Positions 51,421-62,191 of a stretch of 64,000 bases of DNA are shown here, in pieces; position 1 is the stretch's first letter; each line of letters begins with the position of its first letter. The notes below the pieces were generated by a model. It saw nothing but the letters and a program-made list of their open reading frames with translations. It was not told the origin of the DNA and made no database searches. The DNA comes from Carboxylicivirga agarovorans. Lineage in GTDB: Bacteria > Bacteroidota > Bacteroidia > Bacteroidales > Marinilabiliaceae. Location of the stretch: contig NZ_JBNGPA010000003.1 in the NCBI RefSeq assembly GCF_050589845.1, forward strand, positions 1 through 64,000, read 5' to 3'. The position numbers and the translations under genes are program-made.

Positions 51421-54400
51421 TTACATTACAATAAAACGCTTAGTAATTATATCAGATTCAAGCTCTATAACTGCAATATATGTCCCACTTATAAAACCAG
51501 TCAGCGGATAACATGCTTGGTTACTCTTTTGTCCGACTATTTGACCAGCCATATTAACGATTGAAATTCCCTTTACCTCTTTTTGTGATTGGACAAATAA
51601 CTCATGATTTAAGATAAACACCTTCACCTCTGAACCATCCGTTTCTTCAATGCTACTTGGAATGCCCTGGAATGAAACATCAGATACAAGTATGGGAGCT
51701 GTAGCTCCATCTCCTTCCTCCTTGCTATTAAACCTTAAATCCAAATCTTCATCTCCTTGTAAAAATTTTACTTTAAAGTTGACTTTATCAGATGGGTTGT
51801 TCTTTACAAAATCAGTCACATTAAAATAATGATACATGCCTTCAGGTGATAAATTACTAATCCCTATAGTATCGATAGCCACGAATGATTCACTAGCTGG
51901 TTTAGTATTCCATGTTATGGTGCTTTCATCCCATGACTCATCACTACCTAAGACTTCTATAACTGCGTTGGTTGCAATCGAGTTGGTCAACCATAAGCCT
52001 AATTGATAAACATTACCGGATAAATTAGCATTGGTGACATCAAATTCCACAAACACCTCTCGCTGACTGCTCTCACGCCCTTTAATTCTTAAATTTGGCT
52101 CTGTCCCATAACGGTTATCAGCACCAAGTAAATAAACATAAGCGTCCTGGGCTCCTGATAGGCTGTAATCAAGTATGAATTCATTCGCAATAGATACTTT
52201 GGCTTTATCCAATTCAACCATGGCCATATCGCCATCGGCATCCACTGCTGAAAGTAAGGTAAATGTGGTTGTATGCTCTGGTGTCAATACCTGAGAATAT
52301 GATTGTGTTTCTACCTTTTTCTCTATTACATTTTCCCCATCGGAATAGGTTAAATCCCAAGGCGGCTTCCCATCAGTATGATAAGTCACTGTAACATTAT
52401 CTCCTTTTAAAACTGAGGTCCAACCGCTAACTGATGCAGCAACAGTATAAGGGTTACGTGTAAAAACCACTTCCTCAGGCGTGCCTCTATCTGATGTAAT
52501 CTCAATACGCACTGTATTGACGCTGCGCGGCACCCATTCTCCATATTCGTAAGGATAAGTTGTTTGTAACACATCATCCTGCTGCACGCCATCAAACCAA
52601 ACTTTAAAACGCACATTTGAATAGGTATCTTTAGTAGCATCTGAATAGGCATATACTCTGGTATAATCGTTTGAGAAACCAATCATCATCGCCCTGGCGT
52701 CAACTGTAGTCAAGTCCTTATAGGACAATTGCCAATCGTTTTTGCCTGACTGGAAATACATTTTATCCTGAAACTTAGCCTCTACCGCTACATCGTTAAT
52801 AGCAACAGCCGTAATACCATTGGCCGACACACTAATATTAAAGGCATTACCAGATACAGAAAGCGTTCCGCTTGCTTCATTATCTTTCCATACCTGTGCA
52901 GTATTACCTGCAACAGTCAACTGTTGGCTGTTAATATTGATTTGCGCATTCACATCTTCACCACTTTGATTAACAAAAGCCAGATAAAGCTTATTATTAC
53001 CACGTGCTACTATGTAATTCAACTCCTGATTATCACAAGTCACCAAACCAACAGGCATCCAAGGTGTCACATTCTCATCGCCATAAAATACACCAGGTTT
53101 AAAATATAAGTTGTTATATAGGTTAGCTGTGTTCTCTGTAAATTCTGTTGGAAAATCAATCGCCCCCCCAGACTTGGCAAAGGCATCACTAACCAGGTAA
53201 TCAAAGGTTAGAGCTACCATTGGCCAAACGTGACTGTAATGCATTGAGGTCGTTGTTAACAGCTCTGATATCTCTCGGTGTGCAAAATCTACTTTCTCAT
53301 ACACTGTGGTTCTGTCTGTATTAATGTGATATCCCGGGAAGCTTCTCCATCGTCCAATGATTGCCGCTTTGGCCACATCCATCAAAAACTGGTCATTGGT
53401 CAAGGCGCCTATACGCATAAAAAATGGCGCATGATTAGCCATAAAGACAGCTCTGTGCTTTCCGGTACTGGTACCGCCCGCTTCGCACGACAGACCAACA
53501 CTTGATAATCGCCAGGCCGGGGCATCCTCTTCTGGAATAGAAATAGCTGTCCCACTTCGGTATAAAGGTGCTTTATCACCAATATTACAAGTTATCATTT
53601 CATCAGGTACCGCCGGTGACATCCACAAATGATAGGCATAGCTTCTGGCTGCTTTCTGAGCTGCATCCAAATAGCGCTGGTAGCCGGTTAACTCATAGGT
53701 TTCATATAACTCCCAGAATTTTGGTGCCAGACTAGACCAGAAACTACTCTTTGAATGGTTGATATAATCAAAGCCTGTTTGCTTGGTATTGATTCGCTCA
53801 TTGATGTACTTATCAGCCCCGTTAATCACTTTATTTAGGTAAGTAAATTCGCCTGTCGCTTTATACATGGCCATGTTCTCACGCCATTCTTTTTCAAAGG
53901 CATTGTTTGAATAGTTGATGGCATTATCAACAGCCAAGTCCCAGAAAGCATGTGAATAATTACTCCCAGTAATATAGTACCCCATCATCTCACTGATATT
54001 CATGCAAGGATCACCCAAATCATTCGGTGCTGTCTGTCCGGTACCGGAGGTACCATCCTTGGAATAATTAAAACTTTCACGTGACAACATGTATTCGGTA
54101 ATGGGCAGAGCCCTTTCTTTAAACATCACCGAATCATTCACCACAAAAGCCATGCTGTGAATTGGCAGCGCTGAAGTATTTTTTACTGAATTAGGAATAT
54201 CCGTTTCGTAGGAATAGCCTTTCATATCTTCGAGATACCTGCCATAAGGTCCCATAGCAAATTCAAGCAGATTTTCAAAAGCAGAATTGAGAGAACCTAA
54301 ATCGTTGTGACGATAATCTGAAAAACCATACAAGCGACGTGCAATATCCTCATAGGCACTTGATAAACCTCTATTTGAAACATATAAACGATAGTTAAAA

Positions 54401-55998
54401 GCATATTCCGTTCCGCTGCTTATCTGTGAATCAGCATTACCCATTATTAAAGCCCATACCATAGGACGTACTTGACCGGCATTGTCACGAATAGTTACAC
54501 CAAAGGGACTTCGTGATACACCGTTGGGAAGCGGATTAAAAGGGAACTCTGAACGATCGGCTATTACACCGTAAGTTGTTCCATTGATTGTGGCCAACGT
54601 GGCTGGTAAGGTCGCTTTGTATGCCGGTGTCAGGTACGATGACTCTGGAAAACGCTTCTCGGTAAAAGGTAAGGGCTGAAAGATTTCTTCCACTTCGTTA
54701 ATGGAATAAGCAGGAGCTCCACAATAGCCAATTGAAAAATAAGCAGTAGAACTTGGTGTTAACGAAGCCTTAAACTTGGGTTCGCCATCACCTGATTCTG
54801 GCAATTCCATAGTGGCTGAGAAGGCGAAGTCAGCATTAGCAGCATAGGTGAAAAACATCTTACTCCCATCGGTAGTTACCTCACTCGGTGTCATTATACT
54901 AAAGTCACCTGTGCGTGAAGAAAAATAATCGGTATTTCCTTCAACACTTACTGTTTTGTAATTAAAGTCTTCCGATATGGATGACTCAGAAACAGAGGGG
55001 CGACTTTCATTACGAGCCACATAGAACACAGGGGCAAACTCCAGAACAACACCTGAAGATTTTTCTGTTAGCTCGAGATTATTGGTGATTTTATTGTGTG
55101 ACACCAGGTATTGTGCATTCTCAATAGTGGTATATAACTCTTCCTGAGTATAAACAGTTACCGTGGCTGTTCCTGAAACAGTCCCTGTACCATTCGCATC
55201 ACTTACCGATACCAGTTCATAGGTAGTTGTGGTGTTTGGGGATACATTAATTTCAGTGTAGTAATCGTTCACCGACAGACTGTGCTGATTTACTCCATCA
55301 CTGTAAACCACATCAAAAGGAGGTGTTCCAATGAATTCAATGGTCAAAGGAGTTGATTGACCTGATACAATCCCGGCATCGCCCGATAAGGTAGCCACAG
55401 CATCAGATATTCCTTCGGGCTTGTACAACTCAATCTCACTCAACATGGTGTAGGGAAAACTACCGCCATGATTACTTTTTATATCCAAACCAATCCATCT
55501 TGTGTTGGCTGGCAAACCCGCCATGTCTTTATATTCTCCTGTATAAGAAGTTGTACCGCTCGCTTCAGCTAAATTATCAGCTCTGAGTAAAGTCCACTCT
55601 CCGTTACTAAACGTTGAACCAGACAAGTCATTAACAGAAGAAGAATAGTATATGTCAAAGCTGTTGACTCCTCTGTTAGTATAGCCTACCCAATTTCCAT
55701 TCCAAATGTGCATACCCAGAACATGGGTAGGAGCTGCCATCTTAAGAATGAGAGTGTGATTGGCAGCACTGCCATCCTGGGTCGCCCACATGGTACTTGC
55801 ACTATTACTGTGGCTACCATCTGCATTTAAACCTGATTCATTGATGACATTATCTACTACCCTTCCGGTACCTGTATATTCGGAAGATGCAAAGGCCGTT
55901 AGACCAATAATTTTCTCATATGCAACCGATGGTTGTGCCTTAATCGTCGCTGTGACTATGGTTAGAGAAACGAGTAAAAGTATATGCATTGCTTTCAT
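51421..55998 (-). CDS. Large secreted multidomain glycan-active protein (CBM32, unassigned core, DNRLRE, T9SS tail)
   Basis: This 1525-residue protein has a signal peptide, then a discoidin/F5-8C domain (about residues 23-195: AYEKIIGLTAFASSEYTG, ending TMLSEIELYKPEG), a beta-rich region, and a long central part (about 560-1010) with many helices and aromatic residues (YHLWMSPAVPDEM, MHYSHVWPMVALTFDYLV) suggesting an alpha/alpha-toroid enzyme. A beta region follows, then a DNRLRE-type domain (about 1280-1430: DAYVYLLGADNRYGTEPNLRIKG, WDESTITWNTKP) and a T9SS tail. I cannot assign the core to a named glycoside hydrolase or lyase family. Surface location and the neighbours argue for polysaccharide breakdown. 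Confidence 0.68.
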   Translation of the reverse strand: MKAMHILLLVSLTIVTATIKAQPSVAYEKIIGLTAFASSEYTGTGRVVDNVINESGLNADGSHSNSASTMWATQDGSAANHTLILKMAAPTHVLGMHIWNGNWVGYTNRGVNSFDIYYSSSVNDLSGSTFSNGEWTLLRADNLAEASGTTSYTGEYKDMAGLPANTRWIGLDIKSNHGGSFPYTMLSEIELYKPEGISDAVATLSGDAGIVSGQSTPLTIEFIGTPPFDVVYSDGVNQHSLSVNDYYTEINVSPNTTTTYELVSVSDANGTGTVSGTATVTVYTQEELYTTIENAQYLVSHNKITNNLELTEKSSGVVLEFAPVFYVARNESRPSVSESSISEDFNYKTVSVEGNTDYFSSRTGDFSIMTPSEVTTDGSKMFFTYAANADFAFSATMELPESGDGEPKFKASLTPSSTAYFSIGYCGAPAYSINEVEEIFQPLPFTEKRFPESSYLTPAYKATLPATLATINGTTYGVIADRSEFPFNPLPNGVSRSPFGVTIRDNAGQVRPMVWALIMGNADSQISSGTEYAFNYRLYVSNRGLSSAYEDIARRLYGFSDYRHNDLGSLNSAFENLLEFAMGPYGRYLEDMKGYSYETDIPNSVKNTSALPIHSMAFVVNDSVMFKERALPITEYMLSRESFNYSKDGTSGTGQTAPNDLGDPCMNISEMMGYYITGSNYSHAFWDLAVDNAINYSNNAFEKEWRENMAMYKATGEFTYLNKVINGADKYINERINTKQTGFDYINHSKSSFWSSLAPKFWELYETYELTGYQRYLDAAQKAARSYAYHLWMSPAVPDEMITCNIGDKAPLYRSGTAISIPEEDAPAWRLSSVGLSCEAGGTSTGKHRAVFMANHAPFFMRIGALTNDQFLMDVAKAAIIGRWRSFPGYHINTDRTTVYEKVDFAHREISELLTTTSMHYSHVWPMVALTFDYLVSDAFAKSGGAIDFPTEFTENTANLYNNLYFKPGVFYGDENVTPWMPVGLVTCDNQELNYIVARGNNKLYLAFVNQSGEDVNAQININSQQLTVAGNTAQVWKDNEASGTLSVSGNAFNISVSANGITAVAINDVAVEAKFQDKMYFQSGKNDWQLSYKDLTTVDARAMMIGFSNDYTRVYAYSDATKDTYSNVRFKVWFDGVQQDDVLQTTYPYEYGEWVPRSVNTVRIEITSDRGTPEEVVFTRNPYTVAASVSGWTSVLKGDNVTVTYHTDGKPPWDLTYSDGENVIEKKVETQSYSQVLTPEHTTTFTLLSAVDADGDMAMVELDKAKVSIANEFILDYSLSGAQDAYVYLLGADNRYGTEPNLRIKGRESSQREVFVEFDVTNANLSGNVYQLGLWLTNSIATNAVIEVLGSDESWDESTITWNTKPASESFVAIDTIGISNLSPEGMYHYFNVTDFVKNNPSDKVNFKVKFLQGDEDLDLRFNSKEEGDGATAPILVSDVSFQGIPSSIEETDGSEVKVFILNHELFVQSQKEVKGISIVNMAGQIVGQKSNQACYPLTGFISGTYIAVIELESDIITKRFIVM

Positions 55999-56213
55999 AA
56001 AACGATATTTAATTGCTTATTATAAACTGTTTAAATGCCAGACATCGCGCCAAGCTATTTGCATGCTGTCTTCGGTTAATTTAATGGGCAGAAGTAAATA
56101 AACAGTCAATTTAACCTTTAGGTATTTTTTTAATACTGCAGTCATTCTTGTTATAACTCTTAAACGGGTATGAAAACTTTTTAAGTTTTGTATTCTATAA
56201 CTGATTCCAGCTA

Positions 56214-59200
56214 TTAGCGAACAATCACTTTTTGAAACTGGCCGTCCACTGCAATTACATAAAATCCGGGCATCAAACTACTTACTTTTTCTGTTTCAAA
56301 GGCCTCGATATTGCTTTGTCGTATCAGTCGCCCACTTGAATCATAAATTGCATAAGTATCCTTCTTATCAAGGGGGTTTTCAATGTAGAATGTTCCATTT
56401 GAAGGATTAGGATAAATCACCAGTTTCTGCTCATCCAGTTTCGATTGGATGATGTCGGTTGGAAAACCATCCGGTTGGCTGGCAAAAAGCAATTTTGGCC
56501 TGTTTTCAGTACTCTCCATGGCATTATAATACAACACATGACTGGCACTGGAACCATCCAAACAAAGTACCATATTCGCTTGCCCCTCATTAATACAATG
56601 ATTCAGGTAATCACTAACATCAAAAGATAAATAAGTACCCAATAAGCTTTCATCAACATTTACAAGCGCACCTGTTTCGATGAAACTAATGGCTTGTAAA
56701 TTGTCCCAGGTAGTTACACCACAGGTGAAATCATCTTCATTCACACCATAAACCATAACCTGATTATTGAATGTTGAGGATGAACTTTTATTTAAAAACA
56801 CCTGAAAGGACGCACCAGCCAGCTCTTCATTAAAACCACTGATATCAAAACTAAAAAGTCCTTTACGGCCCCATGATGAAGCATTCTTTTGCTCAATGAG
56901 TGCAGATGTATAATATCCGTCGGCCTGGGTTTGTCTAACCATACCGTCACAATTGGGCGTCAGCGTATGACTCTCTGGCACAGGTGTTGTGTCTAAAAGA
57001 TATACTAATTGTGGTCTGTCCTCCGAATTTGCAGTCTCCTTTGAATGATACTCTATATAATCTTCGGCAGCATTCATATCTGAAATACGTACGCTCAAGT
57101 TATCACCAGCTGTATTGTTAACTGCGGATGTTACATCAAACTCAATCCAGTCGTTTACAGCAGGTGCTGCTTTAGATGCTATTAATGTAGAGGCAGCAGG
57201 CATATTGTTCCATGTAATAGAGGCTTCGTTCCAACTATTAGTTACCAAATGCAGGTTGTGGCTGGCATCAGGGTCTTCTCTCTTTACTTTAATTCTGATT
57301 TTTGCAATGGATACGTTGCCGGAGATAGTACTTAGATCAAATTTAAGAAAACTCATTCTGTCGTAACCGGCATAAGTCGATTCTTTTACTTGCAATGTTG
57401 AAGCTGTACCATAATTATTATCTGCATAATTTCCACCTTTAACATAAGCATCTGCTACCGGATTTAAAATAAGTTTTTTAGGAATAGTCAAATTGTAATT
57501 TGCGACATCAGCATTCAAAGCAATTGCTTGTGTTACCACAGGCACAGCATCACCTTGATTTTCATAAACCGAAACGCTTCTTTCTCCTGCAATCAATCCA
57601 TCAATGCTGTAAGAGCCATTAGCATCAGTATAAACAAAATGTGTTAAGCCGGTCTGAACCCGTGCTCCTGAAACAGGAGTTCCTGAAAAATCTGTTACTA
57701 TACCCGAAAGTGTGTATGTTCCCGTTTTTTCATTAATGGTTCTTTGAAGCCATTCCCGTGCTTTTTGAGTTATCGGCAAATCGCACACCGACCAATGCGG
57801 ACTATGATTTCTGTAAGGATTTTTATAATACTCAACCGGATAGTTGTACGCCTCATTGTGCTCCTGAAACCGCCATGTTCCATAATAACCTGCCCCCAGC
57901 ATAAAAGTTGGCCGTCCTTTAATTCTTTCATGACGCTGACTTACAGCATCAAATTCTAATGCTCCCGAATTATAATTCCATGCCATCGAATTAATATTAG
58001 CGTAGTATAAATGGTCATCGGTTCCGTCATAAGTTAAAAAGCCGCTCCAAATATCGTTCAACTCTTCATCGTATCTCGAAAAGAAATGAGCTCCCATAGC
58101 TCCTCTCGAATATCCGGTAATAAAAAAGGCGGAATGGTCAGCACCAAAGTTCTCGCATAAATCGACAGCTACTCTTTTGATATAATCTGCTGTAACATTT
58201 ACGCTGCCAAACCAGGTTGTATGGGTATTGGTATTGTCGTCAATTAAAGGCAGACCTACTAAAATACAACCTTTCCCGCGTGAAATTCCATATCCTATTG
58301 GTGAGGATTCTGGGTTTCCGCTACTAATATCGCCCCACTTGTGTTTGAAAGGATTTCCCGGAATATCCATAATTACCGGATATTTTTTGTCTGCTTCCCA
58401 ATCCGGTGGTAAATACAAGTTATGATATACTCCGGTTCCAAGATAATCGTCAAACTGAACTTTAACTATTCTTCCAGGCGATGGAACTCCACTTTCCATC
58501 GCCGGAACCATCACATCATAAAGCTCAGCCTTTATATCCGGTTTGGTAAACCTTGCATCAGCTCCTAAATCTATCAAAACACCATCTTCACTACTGTATG
58601 TTGCATTTTGGGTTGTGATGCCACTTAAAAATACAGGAGTTGCAGAATCCCAGTTGCACCAATTATCCGTGATAACTGTTTCGTTTCTTAAAATCATATC
58701 CACATTGGTTCCATTGGTGGGATTACCATCAATATAAACCGCTCCTCCTGCAACAGTTCCACTACGATGCCTGTTAGAGCCTACAATGCAATTATCCAGA
58801 AGGCATCTACCTGTTGATTTTAAATATATAGCTCCGGCAGCATTTTCTGTAAAGTTATTAATAAAATTACATGTATAAAATTCAGGTCCGGAAATTTTGG
58901 TATCTGTACTGATATACACTCCTCCAGCAATATTATCCGAATTCGTATTGTATGTAATTACCGAATGATTAAAAACAGGATTACTACTACCTGTGATTTG
59001 AATACCTGCTCCATATCCGCTGTTTATAGTGTTTTCTGTAATTTTACACATAGTAAGAACAGGTGATGCATCTATTATTGATAAACCCCGAACATTATTG
59101 TAGCCGATAACACAATTCGTTATACTGACATTGGAGTTGGTATTGTATATTCTAAGGGCTTCATTTCCCGATTGTACACCGCTAATCTGTATTCCGTTCA

Positions 59201-59585
59201 GGACAATTTCATTGGTTAAACCTGTTATTTGTAGGTTCGCAATCCCGTTCGATGAATACAAGACTGTACTATCAAGTGTCGTGATATTTGTTCTTTCTTC
59301 AATTAAACTTTCATCACCTGAAAATCCTCCATAAATATGCACTGCCTTATTAATTGTAATAGAGTTTGTAAAAGAGTATACTCCTTTCTTTATCCATATT
59401 TCGTCACCTGGATTTGCAGCAGCTAAAGCGCTTACAAAAGAGTTGAGTGGAGAACTCCATGAACTACCATCACCATTCGGAACGGAATTGTCTACAAAAA
59501 TAACATTGCCGGCATTAACAATAAAACCTGGTATTATTAAAAAAAATGTCCAAATCTTTTTCATTGGTTTAAATTGTTTTTTCAT
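56214..59585 (-). CDS. Secreted fusion: beta-helix, alpha/beta-hydrolase esterase, two DNRLRE domains, T9SS tail
   Basis: This 1123-residue protein carries in order: a signal peptide; a beta-helix of the DUF1565 type (about 30-340: PGDEIWIKKGVYSF, HIYGGFSGDE); an alpha/beta-hydrolase domain (about 370-640) with nucleophile Ser493 in GYSRGAMG and a later NHSPHWSV carrying a possible catalytic His; a carboxypeptidase regulatory-like domain (about 648-720: LSGIVTDFSGTPVSGARV); two DNRLRE-type domains (about 725-1040; the second is more diverged); and a sorting tail. The hydrolase is a candidate carbohydrate esterase removing acyl groups from a glycan. In-frame fusion with a beta-helix is unusual. 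Substrate unknown. Confidence 0.75.
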   Translation of the reverse strand: MKKQFKPMKKIWTFFLIIPGFIVNAGNVIFVDNSVPNGDGSSWSSPLNSFVSALAAANPGDEIWIKKGVYSFTNSITINKAVHIYGGFSGDESLIEERTNITTLDSTVLYSSNGIANLQITGLTNEIVLNGIQISGVQSGNEALRIYNTNSNVSITNCVIGYNNVRGLSIIDASPVLTMCKITENTINSGYGAGIQITGSSNPVFNHSVITYNTNSDNIAGGVYISTDTKISGPEFYTCNFINNFTENAAGAIYLKSTGRCLLDNCIVGSNRHRSGTVAGGAVYIDGNPTNGTNVDMILRNETVITDNWCNWDSATPVFLSGITTQNATYSSEDGVLIDLGADARFTKPDIKAELYDVMVPAMESGVPSPGRIVKVQFDDYLGTGVYHNLYLPPDWEADKKYPVIMDIPGNPFKHKWGDISSGNPESSPIGYGISRGKGCILVGLPLIDDNTNTHTTWFGSVNVTADYIKRVAVDLCENFGADHSAFFITGYSRGAMGAHFFSRYDEELNDIWSGFLTYDGTDDHLYYANINSMAWNYNSGALEFDAVSQRHERIKGRPTFMLGAGYYGTWRFQEHNEAYNYPVEYYKNPYRNHSPHWSVCDLPITQKAREWLQRTINEKTGTYTLSGIVTDFSGTPVSGARVQTGLTHFVYTDANGSYSIDGLIAGERSVSVYENQGDAVPVVTQAIALNADVANYNLTIPKKLILNPVADAYVKGGNYADNNYGTASTLQVKESTYAGYDRMSFLKFDLSTISGNVSIAKIRIKVKREDPDASHNLHLVTNSWNEASITWNNMPAASTLIASKAAPAVNDWIEFDVTSAVNNTAGDNLSVRISDMNAAEDYIEYHSKETANSEDRPQLVYLLDTTPVPESHTLTPNCDGMVRQTQADGYYTSALIEQKNASSWGRKGLFSFDISGFNEELAGASFQVFLNKSSSSTFNNQVMVYGVNEDDFTCGVTTWDNLQAISFIETGALVNVDESLLGTYLSFDVSDYLNHCINEGQANMVLCLDGSSASHVLYYNAMESTENRPKLLFASQPDGFPTDIIQSKLDEQKLVIYPNPSNGTFYIENPLDKKDTYAIYDSSGRLIRQSNIEAFETEKVSSLMPGFYVIAVDGQFQKVIVR

Positions 59586-59643
59586 CTATTTTAATCTATT
59601 TTTTATTCAGGACTTTCCTTTTAACACTCCCCTGAATAGAATA

Positions 59644-62115
59644 TCATTTAACCAGCTTCAAGTTTTCATCAAAACTGTATTCCTTACCCTTTTCTGTTTT
59701 TATTTCAATCAATTTATCTCCGTATTTGAGCTTGCAAACACCACCTTGCTTTGAACGAATAGATGCTTTAGCTAATTTGCTTTTGTCCCAATACACATCA
59801 ACTTCAAAAGCTCCTCTGGCAACCAATCCTGTAACATGACCCTTTCGCCAGTTATCGGGTTTTGCAGGTAATAAATGGATATAGCTTTCATGGCTTTGCA
59901 TTAACATTTCAGCTATTCCGGCAGTGGCTCCCATATTTCCTTCAATCTGAAAACATGTGGTATTTCCACCTTGTCGTGGATGAGTATCGAATAGATTATA
60001 AAGTGTGGTCTGTTCAAAAAGTAACTCTAGCTGTTCACGAGCCAATTCGCCATCCTGAAGATGAGCGGCCAGGCAAATAATCCATGCACGACTCCAGCCA
60101 GTCCAGCCACCATTGTTTTCTAATCGTCGGTCTATAGATTTTCGGGCAGCCTCAAATATTTCAGGACTGTTTTTTTTAGTAATTTCATTACCTGGATACA
60201 AACCGTATAAGTGAGACAGGTGGCGATGCCCGGGATGCGGCTCATCATAATCCATAAGCCATTCTTGTAACTGACCATGTTTGCCAATTTTATATGGTGA
60301 TAACTTGTCCCTTGTTTGAATAAATTCTTTACGCAAATCTTCATCAACATCCAGTATTTCAGATGCTTTTATGGCATTATCAAGCACTTCCCAGGCAATA
60401 GCCCTCGACATGGTCGTTCCCATACTGATGTGCCCTTTTTTCTTTTCCTCACCATCGCTGTAGTAAAAATGATTTTCGGGTGAGTATTCGGGACCAATCA
60501 CCAGGTATCCACTATCCGGATATTCAATAGCATAGTCCACATGGAAAAGAGCCACTTCTTTAATCCAGGGGTAGGCCTTTGTTTTTAGATAGTTCGTGTC
60601 AAGAGTATAAGCGTAGTGTTCCCAAAAATGCTGGGCCAGCCAGCCAGCGAAGCCGTTCCAGTCCTGATAACCTCTTCTGGGCCCCCAAGGCGACATACTA
60701 TTAAATACCATGCCACGTGTACCATACTCGATTTCAGCGGCACGCTTACACTTATCCAAATGTGGAAACACAAAATCAAGCAGAACATCATGGCTTTCTG
60801 AGAGATTGCACACCTCAGCCGGCCAATAGTTCATTTCAATATTTATATCGGTTGTATAATGACCAAACCACGGTGGCAACAAACTATTATTCCAGATACC
60901 TTGTAAAGCTGGTGGCATCGTCCCTTTGCGCGAACTGGCAATCATTAAGTACCTGCTGTATTGAAAATATAATGCATATAAATTATTGTCGCGCGGAGTA
61001 CCTGGCGTCACACGTGGGTCTTTTATGCCCATCTGATGTGCCATCACACGCCTGTCGGTTGACATTTTTGAGTTGCGTGTCTTCTCCAACTGAATATCCA
61101 CACGATCATACAAAGCCTTGTAATCAGTTACATGGCGCTGAAATAACTCATCGTAAGAATAAGATGATGCTTTCTTCATTTGCTTCCGTGCTATCTTATC
61201 CGGATCTTCGTAATTAAAATCGGTGGCAGCGGTAATAAATATAGTTACAGCATCGGCATTCTCTACTTTAAACCCGTTTTCAATGGGCACTCTCTTTCCA
61301 CCTTCATTGATCAGTTTAAAATGAGCCACATAACTGACTCCATCGGGATCTGCCTTACCGCTAAAGCTGAAATGGTCATCGTCAAGCACTTCAATCATCG
61401 GTGCAGGAGGTGTTTTAATGCTTTCTACTTTTGCCCCCAGTTCAGCATCATAGCGATACATATCGTCTTTCACATCCACCCGACGTGTCATTTTACTTGA
61501 CACCGAAATTTGTCCGGGTTTACTGGCTGTTAATCTTACTACGATGGCTTTATCCGGGTAACTGGCAATCACTTCCCGTTTAAAAGTGACATCATCCACT
61601 TTATAGGTCACCCTTGCTACAGCGTTCTCAATATCAAGTTCGCGTTTGTAATCATATGGAAGAGATGAAGTAGAACCAAAATGCAAATACAAGTCAGCCA
61701 AAGGTTTATAAATTGAGCGTCCTGTTACAAAGCCTTCCGGCTTTTCTTTAATGACTTCAAAGTCGTCTGGAATTTCCAATTTATTCCACTTTAGTTTTTT
61801 GGCTTCTTCGTACTTACCCTCCAAAATCAATTTTCGTTGTTCTTGTATTAGAATCTGTTTCCTCGAATTCAGCTCAACTTGTTGAAAAGGAAAACTCCAA
61901 ATAGTCTCTTCATTTAAAGCAATGTGTTCACGATCGATTCCTCCATACACCATACCTCCCATATGCCCATTACCAACTGGTAGTGCTTCTTCCCATTCAC
62001 GGGCAGGAAAGCGGTACCATAGTTTCCAATCGTCGGACTTCTCATTCTCCTCACTTGTCTGAGCAAATAACGGAAAGGTAAACAACAGATAGAAAAATAT
62101 AATTCGATGTTTCAT
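59644..62115 (-). CDS. GH95-family alpha-L-fucosidase/alpha-L-galactosidase
   Basis: This is a predicted inverting exo-glycosidase acting on alpha-L-fucose or alpha-L-galactose residues. The 823-residue protein has a short signal peptide (IIFFYLLFTFPLFAQ) and the family opening WYRFPAREWEEALPVGNGHM followed by GGMVYGG and NEETIWS. In the catalytic barrel TDINIEMNYWPAEVCNLSE and YQDWNGFAGWLAQHFWEHYAY hold the Asn/Asp residues used in this family, and HRHLSHLYGLYPG and NLFDTHP close to the C-terminal end are further hallmarks. Fucosidase and galactosidase members cannot be separated by eye. It lies 76 bp after a beta-helix gene. Confidence 0.93.
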   Translation of the reverse strand: MKHRIIFFYLLFTFPLFAQTSEENEKSDDWKLWYRFPAREWEEALPVGNGHMGGMVYGGIDREHIALNEETIWSFPFQQVELNSRKQILIQEQRKLILEGKYEEAKKLKWNKLEIPDDFEVIKEKPEGFVTGRSIYKPLADLYLHFGSTSSLPYDYKRELDIENAVARVTYKVDDVTFKREVIASYPDKAIVVRLTASKPGQISVSSKMTRRVDVKDDMYRYDAELGAKVESIKTPPAPMIEVLDDDHFSFSGKADPDGVSYVAHFKLINEGGKRVPIENGFKVENADAVTIFITAATDFNYEDPDKIARKQMKKASSYSYDELFQRHVTDYKALYDRVDIQLEKTRNSKMSTDRRVMAHQMGIKDPRVTPGTPRDNNLYALYFQYSRYLMIASSRKGTMPPALQGIWNNSLLPPWFGHYTTDINIEMNYWPAEVCNLSESHDVLLDFVFPHLDKCKRAAEIEYGTRGMVFNSMSPWGPRRGYQDWNGFAGWLAQHFWEHYAYTLDTNYLKTKAYPWIKEVALFHVDYAIEYPDSGYLVIGPEYSPENHFYYSDGEEKKKGHISMGTTMSRAIAWEVLDNAIKASEILDVDEDLRKEFIQTRDKLSPYKIGKHGQLQEWLMDYDEPHPGHRHLSHLYGLYPGNEITKKNSPEIFEAARKSIDRRLENNGGWTGWSRAWIICLAAHLQDGELAREQLELLFEQTTLYNLFDTHPRQGGNTTCFQIEGNMGATAGIAEMLMQSHESYIHLLPAKPDNWRKGHVTGLVARGAFEVDVYWDKSKLAKASIRSKQGGVCKLKYGDKLIEIKTEKGKEYSFDENLKLVK

Positions 62116-62191
62116 TTTAATTCGATTTAAACAGGCAGATTTACTTCTTTTAATTCTGTGACATTAATCCATTAAACTTTCATCAATATCC

